A stretch of DNA of 60,765 bases from Opitutaceae bacterium (GCA_018402455.1 JAGYIG010000019.1:1-60765); one strand, 5' to 3'; shown: positions 1 through 9,249, numbered from the stretch's first letter. Program-made: numbers and translations. Notes: a model not told the origin generated them from the letters alone.

Positions 1-871
1 CCCGTCGCCAGGTCTCCGCCGGCGGCGAGACCTCCCCTCCTCCCCCTTGTTCCACGACTCGCCTGAACCAAAACCCTTCGATCGCGTGGCCGGGAACCGT
101 TGCACTCACCAGCCGGTTCTCCGTCGGTCCCTTGCCCTCTCGCCATACCGTTTCCCGTAGCCGATCCTCGGCTGCGTCATAAAAGTCCCGGTCAATCTCG
201 GTCAACATCCCCCGCGCGGCGTGTAGCCAGCGCGGGTTGCCCGTCGCGCCCCCCAAGGCCGCCAGTTTGAGTGACCAGATCATCGGAATGCCGTGCGGCT
301 TGGTGCCGGGTTTAATCGAGTAGGGAAAATGCGGTAAGGCATCCCCCAATCGCTCAATTTTGGTCAGAGCCGCCGCCGCCGTCCGCTCGGCCAAGACCAG
401 CCAATGATCTTCCCCCGTGGCGCGGGCAAGTTCACTTAAACCATAGACGGCAAACGCATCCACGTAGATGCTCTCATAACCCCGCTGGACCGCCCCGGCT
501 TGATCGAGCAAGAGCGCCCACCCCTGCTCTTCCTCCAGCCATCCGTGATCGCAGCAGAACTCGGCAATGCGCCGGGCCCGCGATCGCCACTTTTCCGCCG
601 GCTCGATGGTGTTGAAAAGGCGCGAGCAGACCCACACCGCCCGCCACTGACTCCATAGCCATTTGTCCCGCGCAATCACCGTGCCATCCCCCTGCACACA
701 GGTAAAAATTCCGCCATGGATCTCGTCGTAGAGAGCATCCCAGAAGGGCATGACATGTTCGAGCAGGTGACGCCTCAGCCAGGCCGCCATGGGCTGGAGC
801 CGCCCGGTGGCGAGGTGCTGTAGGGCCTCCTGCATCGCCCCTTCGTGGCCGGCACGGTTGAGTCTGTCCAT
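1..871 (-). CDS. AGE-family epimerase/isomerase, 3'-truncated by window edge
   Basis: Open frame on the minus strand running off the left edge with no stop; 290 codons are visible. The translation has the alpha/alpha-barrel signature of the N-acylglucosamine 2-epimerase family: WDALYDEIHGG near residue 45, WLWSQWR near 75, and PGHAIEGFWF towards the visible end, which carries a conserved histidine of the family. Known members interconvert GlcNAc/ManNAc or isomerise other sugars (mannose, cellobiose), so the substrate is not fixed by sequence alone. It diverges from nagB-nagA, which fits an amino-sugar role such as feeding ManNAc into GlcNAc catabolism (inference). The start is uncertain: ATG at 871 is chosen; an in-frame GTG seven codons upstream lies directly behind a GGGGAG tract. 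Confidence 0.8.
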   Translation of the reverse strand, partial: MDRLNRAGHEGAMQEALQHLATGRLQPMAAWLRRHLLEHVMPFWDALYDEIHGGIFTCVQGDGTVIARDKWLWSQWRAVWVCSRLFNTIEPAEKWRSRARRIAEFCCDHGWLEEEQGWALLLDQAGAVQRGYESIYVDAFAVYGLSELARATGEDHWLVLAERTAAAALTKIERLGDALPHFPYSIKPGTKPHGIPMIWSLKLAALGGATGNPRWLHAARGMLTEIDRDFYDAAEDRLRETVWREGKGPTENRLVSATVPGHAIEGFWFRRVVEQGGGGEVSPPAETWRR

Positions 872-919
872 GCCCCATCTGGTCCCGCTCACCTCCCCTA
901 GCCAAACCAAAAATTGTTC

Positions 920-948
920 ATGAAATTTCAGGCTTGGGATTAACCTCG
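920..948. promoter_or_regulatory. Composite palindromic element, copy 1
   Basis: Perfect 10-bp palindrome TGAAATTTCA (921-930) followed nine bases later by TTAACCTCG (940-948). The same two-part arrangement recurs at 988-1015. It lies between the divergent epimerase gene and nagB. The symmetric part looks like the site of a dimeric repressor or activator; the identity of the protein is unknown. Confidence 0.55.
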
Positions 949-987
949 TAGGGCCGAAAGCCTGTCGCTTCATTTGCCGACCATCGG

Positions 988-1015
988 ATGAAATTTCATT
1001 ACGATTTTAACCTCG
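988..1015. promoter_or_regulatory. Composite palindromic element, copy 2
   Basis: Second copy: the palindrome TGAAATTTCA (989-998) extends here to 12 symmetric bases (ATGAAATTTCAT), followed eight bases later by TTAACCTCG (1007-1015). The two palindromes start 68 bp apart, about 6.5 helical turns. It ends about 38 bp before the nagB start, a position suited to control of nagBA. Confidence 0.55.
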
Positions 1016-1052
1016 CCGCTATCGGGCATCCCCGCGATACCCTTTTGTGTTC

Positions 1053-1832
1053 ATGAGTGATTCGTCCCCTCTTATCCGCATCTACCCTGATCGACCCGCG
1101 GCCTCCGTGGCCGCGGCGGCTCATGCCGCGACCCTTTTGCGGGACGCCATTGCCATACGGGGCGAGGCCCGGATCATTGCCGCGACGGGGGCTTCCCAAA
1201 TCGATTTTGTCACGGCCTTGGTGACGGCGCCGGGAATCGATTGGACCAAGGTGACGATGTATCATCTGGACGAATACGTAGGACTGTCCATCGACCACCC
1301 CGCCAGCTTCCGCCGCTACTTGCTGGACCGCTTGATCAAGCCGACTGGCATCCAGCGCTACCACCTCCTGGACGGCGAAACCGACCCGGCCAGCGTCTGT
1401 CGCGAGGTGGGGGCTTCGCTGCAGGCTGGCCCGATCGACGTCGCCTTTGCCGGCATCGGCGAGAATGGCCACGTGGCCTTCAACGACCCGCCGGCCGACT
1501 TCGAAACCGAAGCGCCTTACCTGGTGGTTGATTTGGATGAAGCCTGCCGCCGCCAGCAGTGGGGAGAAGGCTGGTTTCCGACGCTGGAGGACGTCCCTCG
1601 CCAAGCGATCACGCTATCGGTCCAGCAACTGATGAAGGTGAACCAGGTGATTACCGTGGTCCCGGATGAGCGCAAAGCGGCGGCCGCCAAAGCGTGTTTG
1701 GAAGGACCGGTTTCACCGGAGGCCCCGGCCTCAATTTTGCGCAACCATCCCGGCAACCATTTCTATTTTGACCGCGCGGCGGCTTCCCTGCTTTCGCCGG
1801 AGTTCGTCGCGGCACACGCCCGGATGATATGA
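1053..1832 (+). CDS. nagB: Glucosamine-6-phosphate deaminase
   Basis: Converts glucosamine-6-phosphate to fructose-6-phosphate and ammonia in the cytoplasm, the last step of GlcNAc catabolism. The 259-residue product has the usual family length. It shows [10 protein letters not shown] at 69-78, with Asp73 in the place of the catalytic base, and [14 protein letters not shown] at 134-147, with His140 as the active-site histidine. ATG 1053 is preferred over an in-frame GTG two codons upstream. The stop overlaps the nagA start by four bases (ATGA at 1829-1832), so the two are almost certainly co-translated. Probably regulated through the duplicated palindrome upstream (inference). Confidence 0.93.
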   Translation: MSDSSPLIRIYPDRPAASVAAAAHAATLLRDAIAIRGEARIIAATGASQIDFVTALVTAPGIDWTKVTMYHLDEYVGLSIDHPASFRRYLLDRLIKPTGIQRYHLLDGETDPASVCREVGASLQAGPIDVAFAGIGENGHVAFNDPPADFETEAPYLVVDLDEACRRQQWGEGWFPTLEDVPRQAITLSVQQLMKVNQVITVVPDERKAAAAKACLEGPVSPEAPASILRNHPGNHFYFDRAAASLLSPEFVAAHARMI

Positions 1833-2806
1833 AGGTGGAGCTGCCGGGATTGGTGGACCTGCAGGTCAACGGCTTTGCCGGGATCGATTACAATCAAGGG
1901 AACCTGGCCGCCGAAGAGCTGGCGCTTTCTTTTGCAGCTATGCGGCAAACCGGGGTCCGGCGATGCCTGCCCACCCTCATCACTTCGAGCACCGAACACT
2001 TCGCCAACTGTGCCCGCCCGCTGATCCAAACCAGCGATCCCTTGGTCGCGGGGCTCCATATGGAGGGGCCCTATATTTCGCCCCTCGATGGTCCCCGGGG
2101 AGCCCATGATCTGGCGCACGTGACGGCGGCCAGCATCCCTGATTTTCAGCGCCGACAGGAAGCCGCCGAGGGCCGCATTGTGCTGGTCACCCTGGCACCG
2201 GAGGTTCCCGGCGCCCTGCCGCTAATCGAGTTTCTCGTCGCGGCGGGGATCACCGTTGGGATCGGGCACTCTGCCGCCAACCCCACCGAAATTGCCAATG
2301 CGGTGTCCGCCGGCGCGACCCATTCGACTCATCTGGGCAACGGGTGTTTCACCACCATGGACCGTCACCACAATGTGATTTGGCCGCAATTGGCATGCGA
2401 CCAACTCACCCCGGGGATCATCGTTGACGGCCACCATTTGCCGCGCGAACTCGTGCGCACGGTGATCAAGACCAAATCGCCCCGCCGCTGTGTATTGGTG
2501 ACCGACGCCGTCGCCGCGGCGGCGGCCCCGCCCGGTCGCTACCCCCTGGCCGATGGGTGGGTCGAACGCGCGGTCAACGGCCGGGTGACCGCGGTCGGCG
2601 CCGCCCACCTTGCCGGTTCGTCGCTGACGCTCGATGCCGCCATTGTCCGAACCTGGGCCTGGACCGGGCTGGACCTGGAGACCGTTTGGGCCATGGCCTC
2701 CACCCAACCCGCCGAGCTGGTTGGTATCGAATTCTCGGATACGGTGACCGCCGAGTGGGATCCGACCACCGGAACCCTGCAAGTCACGCCTGATCCGCGC
2801 ACCTGA
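1829..2806 (+). CDS. nagA: N-acetylglucosamine-6-phosphate deacetylase
   Basis: Removes acetate from GlcNAc-6-phosphate, supplying NagB. The 325-residue protein is shorter than the usual ~380: it starts almost directly at the barrel motif [14 protein letters not shown], so most of the N-terminal beta-sandwich is missing. The Gln/Asn variant of the first metal motif also occurs in E. coli NagA. Further landmarks are [25 protein letters not shown] and the catalytic Asp in LVTDAVAA. Translationally coupled to nagB. The reduced N-terminus is real in this frame; no upstream extension is possible without running through nagB. Confidence 0.9.
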   Translation: MKVELPGLVDLQVNGFAGIDYNQGNLAAEELALSFAAMRQTGVRRCLPTLITSSTEHFANCARPLIQTSDPLVAGLHMEGPYISPLDGPRGAHDLAHVTAASIPDFQRRQEAAEGRIVLVTLAPEVPGALPLIEFLVAAGITVGIGHSAANPTEIANAVSAGATHSTHLGNGCFTTMDRHHNVIWPQLACDQLTPGIIVDGHHLPRELVRTVIKTKSPRRCVLVTDAVAAAAAPPGRYPLADGWVERAVNGRVTAVGAAHLAGSSLTLDAAIVRTWAWTGLDLETVWAMASTQPAELVGIEFSDTVTAEWDPTTGTLQVTPDPRT

Positions 2807-2913
2807 CATCGGTTTCACCGGATTCCGTCATTCGTCATCGGCGGCGGATTGCCCGGTTGCCACGAGACTGCCTTCGGCGCTCCGACCGGTCCGGCTCCCT
2901 GCCCGCGCGGGGC

Positions 2914-4245
2914 TCAGAGTCGGAACCCGTGAGGGACGGTGGTGCCCTTCGGCACGACCAACACCCCGTCGCGAATCACAATGCCATGATCATAGAGCCC
3001 ATCGTCCTTGCCCTGGGGATCGAGGTGCACGTCATGGCCGACACGGGTGTTCTTGTCTATAATCGCGCTTTTGATGCGGCAATTGGTCCCGAGTCCGAGG
3101 TGGGGCTTTTGATGGTGATCATTGTGGGTCAGGGCCTCATCCGTTTCATAACTATCTGACCCCATCATCACGACGTCCTCGAGCACACACCCCTTGCGGA
3201 TGAAAGACCGCAGGGAGATGACGGAATGGGTGATTTCGGAAGACTCGATGATGCACCCATCCCCGATGACAGCTCGATCCACCGAGCATTTGTTGATTTT
3301 GGACGGGGGCAAGGATCGGTTGTGGGTGTAAATCGGAGCTTCCTCGTCGAAGAAATCGAAAGGGGGCAACTCGTCGGAAATCGCGAGGTTGGTTTCAAAA
3401 AAGGCCCGGACGGTTCCGATGTCCTCCCAGTAGCCCTCGAAGGCGTAGGCGTTGAGTTGCTTTTGACCCAGCAGGCTGGGAATCACCTCTTTGCCAAAAT
3501 CAGTCATATCATTGTCGAGCGCTTGGCGCAGGGCTTCGCGATTGAACACGTAGATGCCCATGGAAGCGAGACACCGCTTTTCCGAGCGATTCTCGTTACC
3601 CAGTTTGGCTTCCAGCGCGTCACTCATGGCCAGGCTGTCAATGACCGCCGGGTCCTTGGGTTTTTCCGCGAAACGTTCGATCTGCAGGTCATCGTTGACG
3701 CCCATCAAACCCAAGCCTTCCACCTTCGAAACCGGCATCGGCATCGCCGCCAAGGTAACCTCGGCCCCGCTCGCCTTGTGCGCCTTGACGATTTCGCTGA
3801 AGTCCATCCGGTACAGTTGATCGCCGGAGAGGATCAGCACGTAGTCATGTTGCTCGTTGCGCAGGTGCTGCAAGTTGCGTCGCACCGCGTCGGCGGTGCC
3901 CTGATACCAGTCGTTGGTTTTGTCGGTTTGTTCCGCCGAAAGAATGTCAACGAAGCCCCCGCCAAACTGGTCGAGGTTGTAGGTGTTTTGAATGTGGCGG
4001 TGCAGCGAGGCGGTGTGAAACTGAGTGAGGATGAAAATCCGGTTCACCCCGGAGTTCAGACAATTGCTGATGGGGATATCGACCAACCGGTATTTGCCGG
4101 CGAGGGGCACGGCCGGCTTGCAACGTTCGGAGGTGAGGGGGTGCAAACGCGTGCCACGTCCGCCTCCCATAACGACTGCTACGACCTGTCTGAATCTTTT
4201 CATGAGATGGGGGATTAAACTCAGGGTAATACCTTGCTCCAGCAT
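2914..4245 (-). CDS. glgC: Glucose-1-phosphate adenylyltransferase (ADP-glucose pyrophosphorylase)
   Basis: Makes ADP-glucose from ATP and glucose-1-phosphate, the committed step of glycogen synthesis. Near the N-terminus lies the nucleotidyltransferase loop GGGRGTRLHPLTSERCKPAV, followed by PLAGKYRLVDIPISNC; the C-terminal third has the repeated hexapeptide pattern of a left-handed beta-helix. The start at 4245 (443 aa) is chosen because AGGAGG at 4253-4258 stands seven bases upstream; a later ATG at 4203 (429 aa) lacks a ribosome site but matches the typical family N-terminus MKRFRQVVAVV. Convergent with nagA and divergent from glmS, whose start is only 42 bp away. Confidence 0.93.
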   Translation of the reverse strand: MLEQGITLSLIPHLMKRFRQVVAVVMGGGRGTRLHPLTSERCKPAVPLAGKYRLVDIPISNCLNSGVNRIFILTQFHTASLHRHIQNTYNLDQFGGGFVDILSAEQTDKTNDWYQGTADAVRRNLQHLRNEQHDYVLILSGDQLYRMDFSEIVKAHKASGAEVTLAAMPMPVSKVEGLGLMGVNDDLQIERFAEKPKDPAVIDSLAMSDALEAKLGNENRSEKRCLASMGIYVFNREALRQALDNDMTDFGKEVIPSLLGQKQLNAYAFEGYWEDIGTVRAFFETNLAISDELPPFDFFDEEAPIYTHNRSLPPSKINKCSVDRAVIGDGCIIESSEITHSVISLRSFIRKGCVLEDVVMMGSDSYETDEALTHNDHHQKPHLGLGTNCRIKSAIIDKNTRVGHDVHLDPQGKDDGLYDHGIVIRDGVLVVPKGTTVPHGFRL

Positions 4246-4252
4246 TGGGCTG

Positions 4253-4258
4253 CCTCCT
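4253..4258 (-). promoter_or_regulatory. Strong Shine-Dalgarno deciding the glgC start
   Basis: AGGAGG on the minus strand, seven bases before ATG 4245. It is a stronger site than seen at most genes in this window and favours the longer glgC reading. Confidence 0.7.
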
Positions 4259-4287
4259 AACTTGGCCACAACAATCACGTTAAATCT

Positions 4288-6141
4288 ATGTGCGGAATCG
4301 TAGGCTATGTGGGCAAAGCCAAAGCAGCCCCAATCATCATCGACGGGCTGAAACGACTGGAATACCGGGGCTACGACTCCGCCGGTATTGCCGTCCTTCA
4401 CCAAGGGTCATTCCACGTGGCCAAAGAGGTCGGTCGGGTCGCGGCCGTCCAACATACCCTCGCCAGCTCCCCGCTGGAAGGTACCCGGGGAATCGGTCAT
4501 ACTCGGTGGGCGACCCACGGCGGCGTCACCCGGGAAAACGCCCACCCCCACCTGTCGAGCGACGGCAAGATCGCGCTGATTCATAACGGCGTGATCGAAA
4601 ATTATGCCGCGATTAAAAAATTTCTGCTGACCAAGGGCTACACGTTCGCCTCGGAGACGGACACCGAGGTGCTCTGCAACTTGGTCGCCTACCACTTTGA
4701 AAAGGAGCCAGCCCCGGCGGATGGCGGTTCCCGCCTGTTGGATGCCGTGCGCAAAACCCTGCTCCACGTCCAAGGCACCTACGGCATCTGTGTGCTCGGC
4801 TTGGACTGCCCGGACGAATTGGTGGCGGCTCGTCAGGGCTCGCCCTTGATTCTGGGGGTGGGCCCCGACGAGTTGGTCGTCGCTTCGGACGTCGCCGCCT
4901 TGGTCAGCCGCACACAAAATGTGGTTTACCTCAAAGACGGCGAACTCGTCGCGATATCCGGCAATACGTTTCAAATCACCAATCGGGACGACGTCGGCGT
5001 CGATCCGGTGATCGACCAGGTGACCTGGAAAGTGGAGGACAGCGAGCTAGGTGATTTTGAGCACTACATGCTCAAGGAAATTTTCGAGCAGCCCGTCGCT
5101 TTGGAGAACGCCATGCGAGGACGTTTTTCGGCCGATGAATCGACCGCCAATTTCGGTGGATTAAACCTGACGCCCAACGAGCTGCGGGGCATGGGCCGTT
5201 TCATGTTTTGTGCCTGTGGGACGGCGCTTCATGCGGGGATGGTCACCGAACACCTCATCGAACGTTTCGCCCGCGTGCCGGTGGAGTGCGACCACGCCTC
5301 CGAATTCCGCTACCGCAATTCACCCCTGTTCACCAACACCCTGTTTTTTGTCGTCAGCCAGTCCGGGGAGACCATCGACACCCTCGCCGCCATGCGGGAG
5401 GCGCAACGCAAGGGCTTCAAGGTTCTCGCGATCAACAATGTGGTGGGTTCGACCATCGCCCGCGAGGCGGATGGCGGCATCTACCAGCACGTCGGGCCCG
5501 AAATTGGCGTGGCTTCCACCAAGGCCTTCACCTCCCAACTGCTGATCGGGGCCATGTTGGCCCTCTACCTCGGGCGGATGCGGGACATGAGCGTGCGGGA
5601 CGGGACCGAATATGTGGCGGCGCTCAAACAGGCCCCCGATCTGGTCCGGGAAGCGCTTGAGCAGGCGCCCCAAATTGAGGAAATCGCTCAACGCTACGCC
5701 CGTTACGAGGATATGCTGTTTCTCGGCCGGTTGGAGCTGTTCCCCATCGCGCTGGAGGGGGCCCTCAAGCTCAAGGAAATCTCCTACATCCACGCCGAAG
5801 CCTACCCCGCAGCCGAGATGAAGCACGGCCCAATCGCCCTGATCAATCCCGAGTGCCCCTCTGTATTCCTCGTTCCGCAAAACGAGATCTTCAACAAGGT
5901 GATCTCCTCAATGCAGGAAATTAAAGCCCGCGGCGGCCCCATCATCGCCATCACCACCGCCGGCGCTGAGCTGCCAGAGGGGCTTGCCGATGAGGTGATC
6001 ACGATCCCCGCTTGTCACGAAGCCGTCCTTCCCATCGTGGCCACAATCCCCATGCAGCTGTTGAGCTACTACATCGCCGTGGCCCGAGGCTGCGATGTCG
6101 ACAAACCCCGCAACCTCGCCAAATCCGTCACCGTGGAATGA
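4288..6141 (+). CDS. glmS: Glutamine-fructose-6-phosphate aminotransferase (isomerizing)
   Basis: Forms glucosamine-6-phosphate from fructose-6-phosphate and glutamine, the entry to peptidoglycan and LPS amino sugars; opposite in direction to NagB. At 617 aa it has the expected full length. Cys2 (MCGIVGYVG) is the glutaminase nucleophile; RGYDSAGIAV and HTRWATHG belong to the same domain. Two SIS sugar-isomerase domains follow (CGTALHAG, SQSGETIDT), and the C-terminus LAKSVTVE is canonical. No glmS ribozyme or strong Shine-Dalgarno is visible in the 42 bp upstream, so its promoter probably lies inside glgC. Confidence 0.97.
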   Translation: MCGIVGYVGKAKAAPIIIDGLKRLEYRGYDSAGIAVLHQGSFHVAKEVGRVAAVQHTLASSPLEGTRGIGHTRWATHGGVTRENAHPHLSSDGKIALIHNGVIENYAAIKKFLLTKGYTFASETDTEVLCNLVAYHFEKEPAPADGGSRLLDAVRKTLLHVQGTYGICVLGLDCPDELVAARQGSPLILGVGPDELVVASDVAALVSRTQNVVYLKDGELVAISGNTFQITNRDDVGVDPVIDQVTWKVEDSELGDFEHYMLKEIFEQPVALENAMRGRFSADESTANFGGLNLTPNELRGMGRFMFCACGTALHAGMVTEHLIERFARVPVECDHASEFRYRNSPLFTNTLFFVVSQSGETIDTLAAMREAQRKGFKVLAINNVVGSTIAREADGGIYQHVGPEIGVASTKAFTSQLLIGAMLALYLGRMRDMSVRDGTEYVAALKQAPDLVREALEQAPQIEEIAQRYARYEDMLFLGRLELFPIALEGALKLKEISYIHAEAYPAAEMKHGPIALINPECPSVFLVPQNEIFNKVISSMQEIKARGGPIIAITTAGAELPEGLADEVITIPACHEAVLPIVATIPMQLLSYYIAVARGCDVDKPRNLAKSVTVE

Positions 6142-6248
6142 CGATTTACCGGTCACCTCGGTTCTGCTGGCGAGCCGGTCTGCCCGGCCCGTTAAAGGGT
6201 CCGGGGTTGCGCCCGCCGCTCGGCTTTTGACTCCATATCCCTCTTTCC

Positions 6249-7730
6249 ATGCAAATCCACCCGTCCCGCGAAGACTTCCGATCCCTCTGCACCCAAGGCA
6301 ATCTGGTGCCGGTTCACACCGATTTGATGGCCGATCTGGAAACTCCCGTCTCGGCCTACGCCAAACTCAAACAGGCCGGGCCCTCCTTCCTGCTCGAATC
6401 CGTCGAGGGCGGTGAAACCCTTTCGCGCTACAGCTTTATCGGCGTGCGCCCGCGCAAAATCTTTGCCTGTGGCCAGACCCAAACCGAGATTCGCCATGCC
6501 GACGGCCGTACCGAAATCGTGCCCACCCCCGCCGACCCCTTGGTACTCATCGAGGCGGAAACCGCCGGAGTGCAACCCGTCGAAATGCCCGGACTTCCCC
6601 GCTTCACCGGGGGGGCCGTCGGTTTCCTGGGCTATGAGTATGTGAGCCGAGTCGAGCCCACCGTGCCGCTGGCTCCGGTGGATGAGCACGGACTGCCGCT
6701 GATTTACTTCATGCTGGTCGACTCCACCGCCATTTTCGACCGAGCGCAACAGACCCTTCGCCTCGTCGTGAATGCCCACGTGGGAGACGACCCTGATGCC
6801 GCCTACGACCACGCCGTGGCCGAATTGGCCGAAATGGGTGAACTGCTCGCCCAACCGACTCAGCTCGCCCCAGCCCCGCTCTCGACCATCACCCACCTCA
6901 ATCCGCCCACCGGCAACTTCACCCCCGCCCGCTTCGAGGCCGTGGTGGAGGAATGCAAAGAGTATGTGCGATCCGGTGACATCATTCAGGTGGTGCCCTC
7001 CCAGCGCTTTTCCCAGCCGTTTTCCCGCCGACCGCTCGACCTCTACCGGGCGCTGCGCACCGTGAACCCCTCCCCCTACATGTTCATCCTCGACACCGTC
7101 GACTACGCGATCGTCGGCGCCTCCCCCGAGGTTCACGTCAGACTGACCGGCGAACGGGTGGAAATCAGGCCCATCGCCGGGACGCGAAAACGGGGGACCA
7201 CCGCGGCCGAAGATGCGGCCTTGGAGGCAGACCTGCTGGCGGATGAAAAAGAGCTGGCCGAACACCTCATGCTGGTGGATCTGGCCCGCAACGACATCGG
7301 GCGGGTCTGCCAATTCGGCAGCATCCACGTCCCCGAACAAAAGATCATCGAACGGTATTCCCACGTGATGCACATTGTTTCGCAGGTCGAAGGCCGAATC
7401 CGGCCCGAAAAAAATGCCTACGATCTGATGCGAGCCACGTTTCCGGCCGGCACCGTATCCGGGGCGCCCAAAGTGCGAGCCATGCAAATCATCGCGGAGA
7501 AGGAACCGGTTCAACGCGGCTTCTACGCCGGCGCCCTCGGCTATTTTGGCTACGAGGGGAATGTGGATTCCTGCATCATGCTGCGGACGTCCCTGATCAA
7601 GGATGGCCAAATCCATATTCAAGCCGGGGCAGGAATCGTGGCCGACAGTGATCCCGCCTCCGAATTCCAAGAGACCATCAACAAAGCATCCGCCCTTTTC
7701 AAAGCGGTCGCGCTGGCCGAACACCTCTGA
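6249..7730 (+). CDS. trpE: Anthranilate synthase component I
   Basis: Converts chorismate to anthranilate with ammonia supplied by a TrpG subunit, the first step of tryptophan synthesis. The 493-residue protein has the N-terminal feedback-site motif LLES (SFLLESVEGGETLSRYSF) and the chorismate-binding core: DIIQVVPSQRF, SPSPEVHVR-like ASPEVHVRL, LVDLARNDIGRV and GTVSGAPKVRAMQI. No trpG or other trp gene is adjacent, so the amidotransferase subunit must be encoded elsewhere. The motif set favours TrpE over PabB. Confidence 0.92.
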   Translation: MQIHPSREDFRSLCTQGNLVPVHTDLMADLETPVSAYAKLKQAGPSFLLESVEGGETLSRYSFIGVRPRKIFACGQTQTEIRHADGRTEIVPTPADPLVLIEAETAGVQPVEMPGLPRFTGGAVGFLGYEYVSRVEPTVPLAPVDEHGLPLIYFMLVDSTAIFDRAQQTLRLVVNAHVGDDPDAAYDHAVAELAEMGELLAQPTQLAPAPLSTITHLNPPTGNFTPARFEAVVEECKEYVRSGDIIQVVPSQRFSQPFSRRPLDLYRALRTVNPSPYMFILDTVDYAIVGASPEVHVRLTGERVEIRPIAGTRKRGTTAAEDAALEADLLADEKELAEHLMLVDLARNDIGRVCQFGSIHVPEQKIIERYSHVMHIVSQVEGRIRPEKNAYDLMRATFPAGTVSGAPKVRAMQIIAEKEPVQRGFYAGALGYFGYEGNVDSCIMLRTSLIKDGQIHIQAGAGIVADSDPASEFQETINKASALFKAVALAEHL

Positions 7731-7835
7731 AATCTCCTTCCCTATGGGCTTAAGCAGACCCCGAGGCCCCGTCCCCTAAGGTGGAGACACAGAGCCGATA
7801 CTTAATCCTATCCTAACTTTTCGTTCGGGTTATTT

Positions 7836-7860
7836 GAGACAAATAATAGACATTTGTCTC
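7836..7860. promoter_or_regulatory. Perfect dyad upstream of sigma factor gene
   Basis: GAGACAAAT (7836-7844) and its exact reverse complement ATTTGTCTC (7852-7860) flank a seven-base spacer. It sits in the AT-richer 275-bp gap before the sigma gene, about 145 bp upstream of its ATG. No T-run follows, so an operator or an mRNA stem-loop is more likely than a terminator for trpE. Confidence 0.5.
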
Positions 7861-8005
7861 GCCAAGCAGCATTCTTTCGTGCTTTAAACCAATAGTTGAC
7901 CGATTAGCTCAGCTTTATCGGAACTTTTGTCTAGGACCGCTTTCATACCAAAAACCACAGGAATAAGTCTTCAATTTGTTCCTCCAACTCGAAACAACGA
8001 ACGAT

Positions 8006-9043
8006 ATGGCCACTTTAACTTCCCCTCGCTCCGCCAACCGTCTCACTTTTGTCGAGGATTCTGCTCCCCAGCGGGTTTCAGCGGACGCGCCCCCCTCCTT
8101 CTTGGAAAAACCCGACTCTCCCCCGGCCGAGAAGCCGGCACCTTCAGATCGGAGCAACCTCCAGCTTTATCTACAGGAAATCGGGAAAACTCCGCTGCTG
8201 AAGCCCGAAGAGGAGGTCCAGCTGGCCAATCGGATCCAGAAGGGAGACAAGGCCGCCCGGGATCACATGATTTCGGCCAATCTACGCCTCGTGGTGAAAA
8301 TTGCCATGGACTACAAGGACTTTGGCCTCCCCTTGCTCGACCTCATCAGCGAAGGCAATATCGGGCTCATCAAAGCGGTCGAACGTTTCGACCCCACCAA
8401 GGGGGGTAAGCTCTCCACTTACGCGGCCTGGTGGATCAAGCAGTCAATCAAGCGAGCGCTGGCCAACCAGTCCAAGACCATCCGACTCCCCGTCCATTTG
8501 GTCGACAAAATCGCCAAGATGCGCCGCACGGCGATGGCACTCACGGAGGAGCTCGGTCGCGAGCCCACCGACGAAGAAATCGCCATCGAACTGCAGATAC
8601 CGACCAACAAGGTCGCCCATCTGAAAAGCGTCAGTGTGCGCCCCGCCTCATTGGATGCCCCCGTAGGCGATGACGGTGACTCCACCACTTTTGGGGAGAT
8701 GGTCGGCGACGATCGAACGGTCGATCCTCTGGAATCGCTCAAGGACAGCTCGGAAAAGTCGGACCTGCATCAGATGATCGAGCAGTTGGACGAACGGGAA
8801 GCGGAGATCCTCCGCCACCGGTTTGGCCTCGACGGCTACGACGAGCTCACCCTCGAAGAGGTGGGTCAAAAGTTCAACGTCACCCGCGAGCGTATTCGCC
8901 AGCTGCAAAACATCGCTCTGTCCAAAATGCGCAAGGCGATTGCCCATCACCAAGCCCAGCGCTCACAGGAAGATATCGACTTGGAAAAACGGCAAACCGC
9001 CCGGGAGCAGGTGATTCGTGAATTCATCGAAAGTCACGCCTAG
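8006..9043 (+). CDS. RNA polymerase sigma-70 family factor (group 1/2, RpoD/SigA-like)
   Basis: Directs RNA polymerase to promoters. The 345-residue protein has region 1.2 (LQLYLQEIGKTPLLKPEEE), region 2 with the -10 recognition segment (SEGNIGLIKAVERFDPTKG, LSTYAAWWIKQSIKRAL), region 3, and a region 4 helix-turn-helix (LTLEEVGQKFNVTRERIRQL). It lacks region 1.1 and the non-conserved insert of large housekeeping RpoD proteins, so it is the size of a group 2 (RpoS-like) factor; it could still be the primary sigma of this lineage. ATG 8006 is preferred over a TTG ten codons upstream. A long AT-rich leader with a perfect dyad precedes it. Confidence 0.9.
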   Translation: MATLTSPRSANRLTFVEDSAPQRVSADAPPSFLEKPDSPPAEKPAPSDRSNLQLYLQEIGKTPLLKPEEEVQLANRIQKGDKAARDHMISANLRLVVKIAMDYKDFGLPLLDLISEGNIGLIKAVERFDPTKGGKLSTYAAWWIKQSIKRALANQSKTIRLPVHLVDKIAKMRRTAMALTEELGREPTDEEIAIELQIPTNKVAHLKSVSVRPASLDAPVGDDGDSTTFGEMVGDDRTVDPLESLKDSSEKSDLHQMIEQLDEREAEILRHRFGLDGYDELTLEEVGQKFNVTRERIRQLQNIALSKMRKAIAHHQAQRSQEDIDLEKRQTAREQVIREFIESHA

Positions 9044-9088
9044 TGTCGAGGGATTGAGGCTGCGACTCTCTCCAGGCGAACGACACTA
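9041..9088 (+). terminator. Possible hairpin after sigma factor gene
   Basis: TAGTGTCG (9041-9048, including the stop codon) pairs with CGACACTA (9081-9088); a partial inner stem (GGAxxGAG with CTCxxTCC) extends the fold. There is no clear T-tract, so terminator function is tentative. Confidence 0.35.
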
Positions 9089-9249
9089 AGCACCTCCCCG
9101 AGGGAACGAGCAGGGAAAGATGCTTCCGGTCCATGCCGGCGGTCCGCTCGTGGCAGATTCGCTGATCGCAACGGTGCCCCTCCTTGCCTGACCCAACGTT
9201 AAGTGAGTTGAGAGACTTGCAGGCGGGAACGACTGCGTTTAAATGCCGC

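Noticed and set aside
4246..4287. Possible glmS ribozyme upstream of glmS
   Set aside because: Only 42 bp are available before the divergent glgC start, too short for the ribozyme core, and no matching fold was seen.
6192..7724. A 510-codon minus-strand frame opposite trpE
   Set aside because: Low-complexity Gly/His/Asp-rich translation with no homology; trpE itself is unmistakable.
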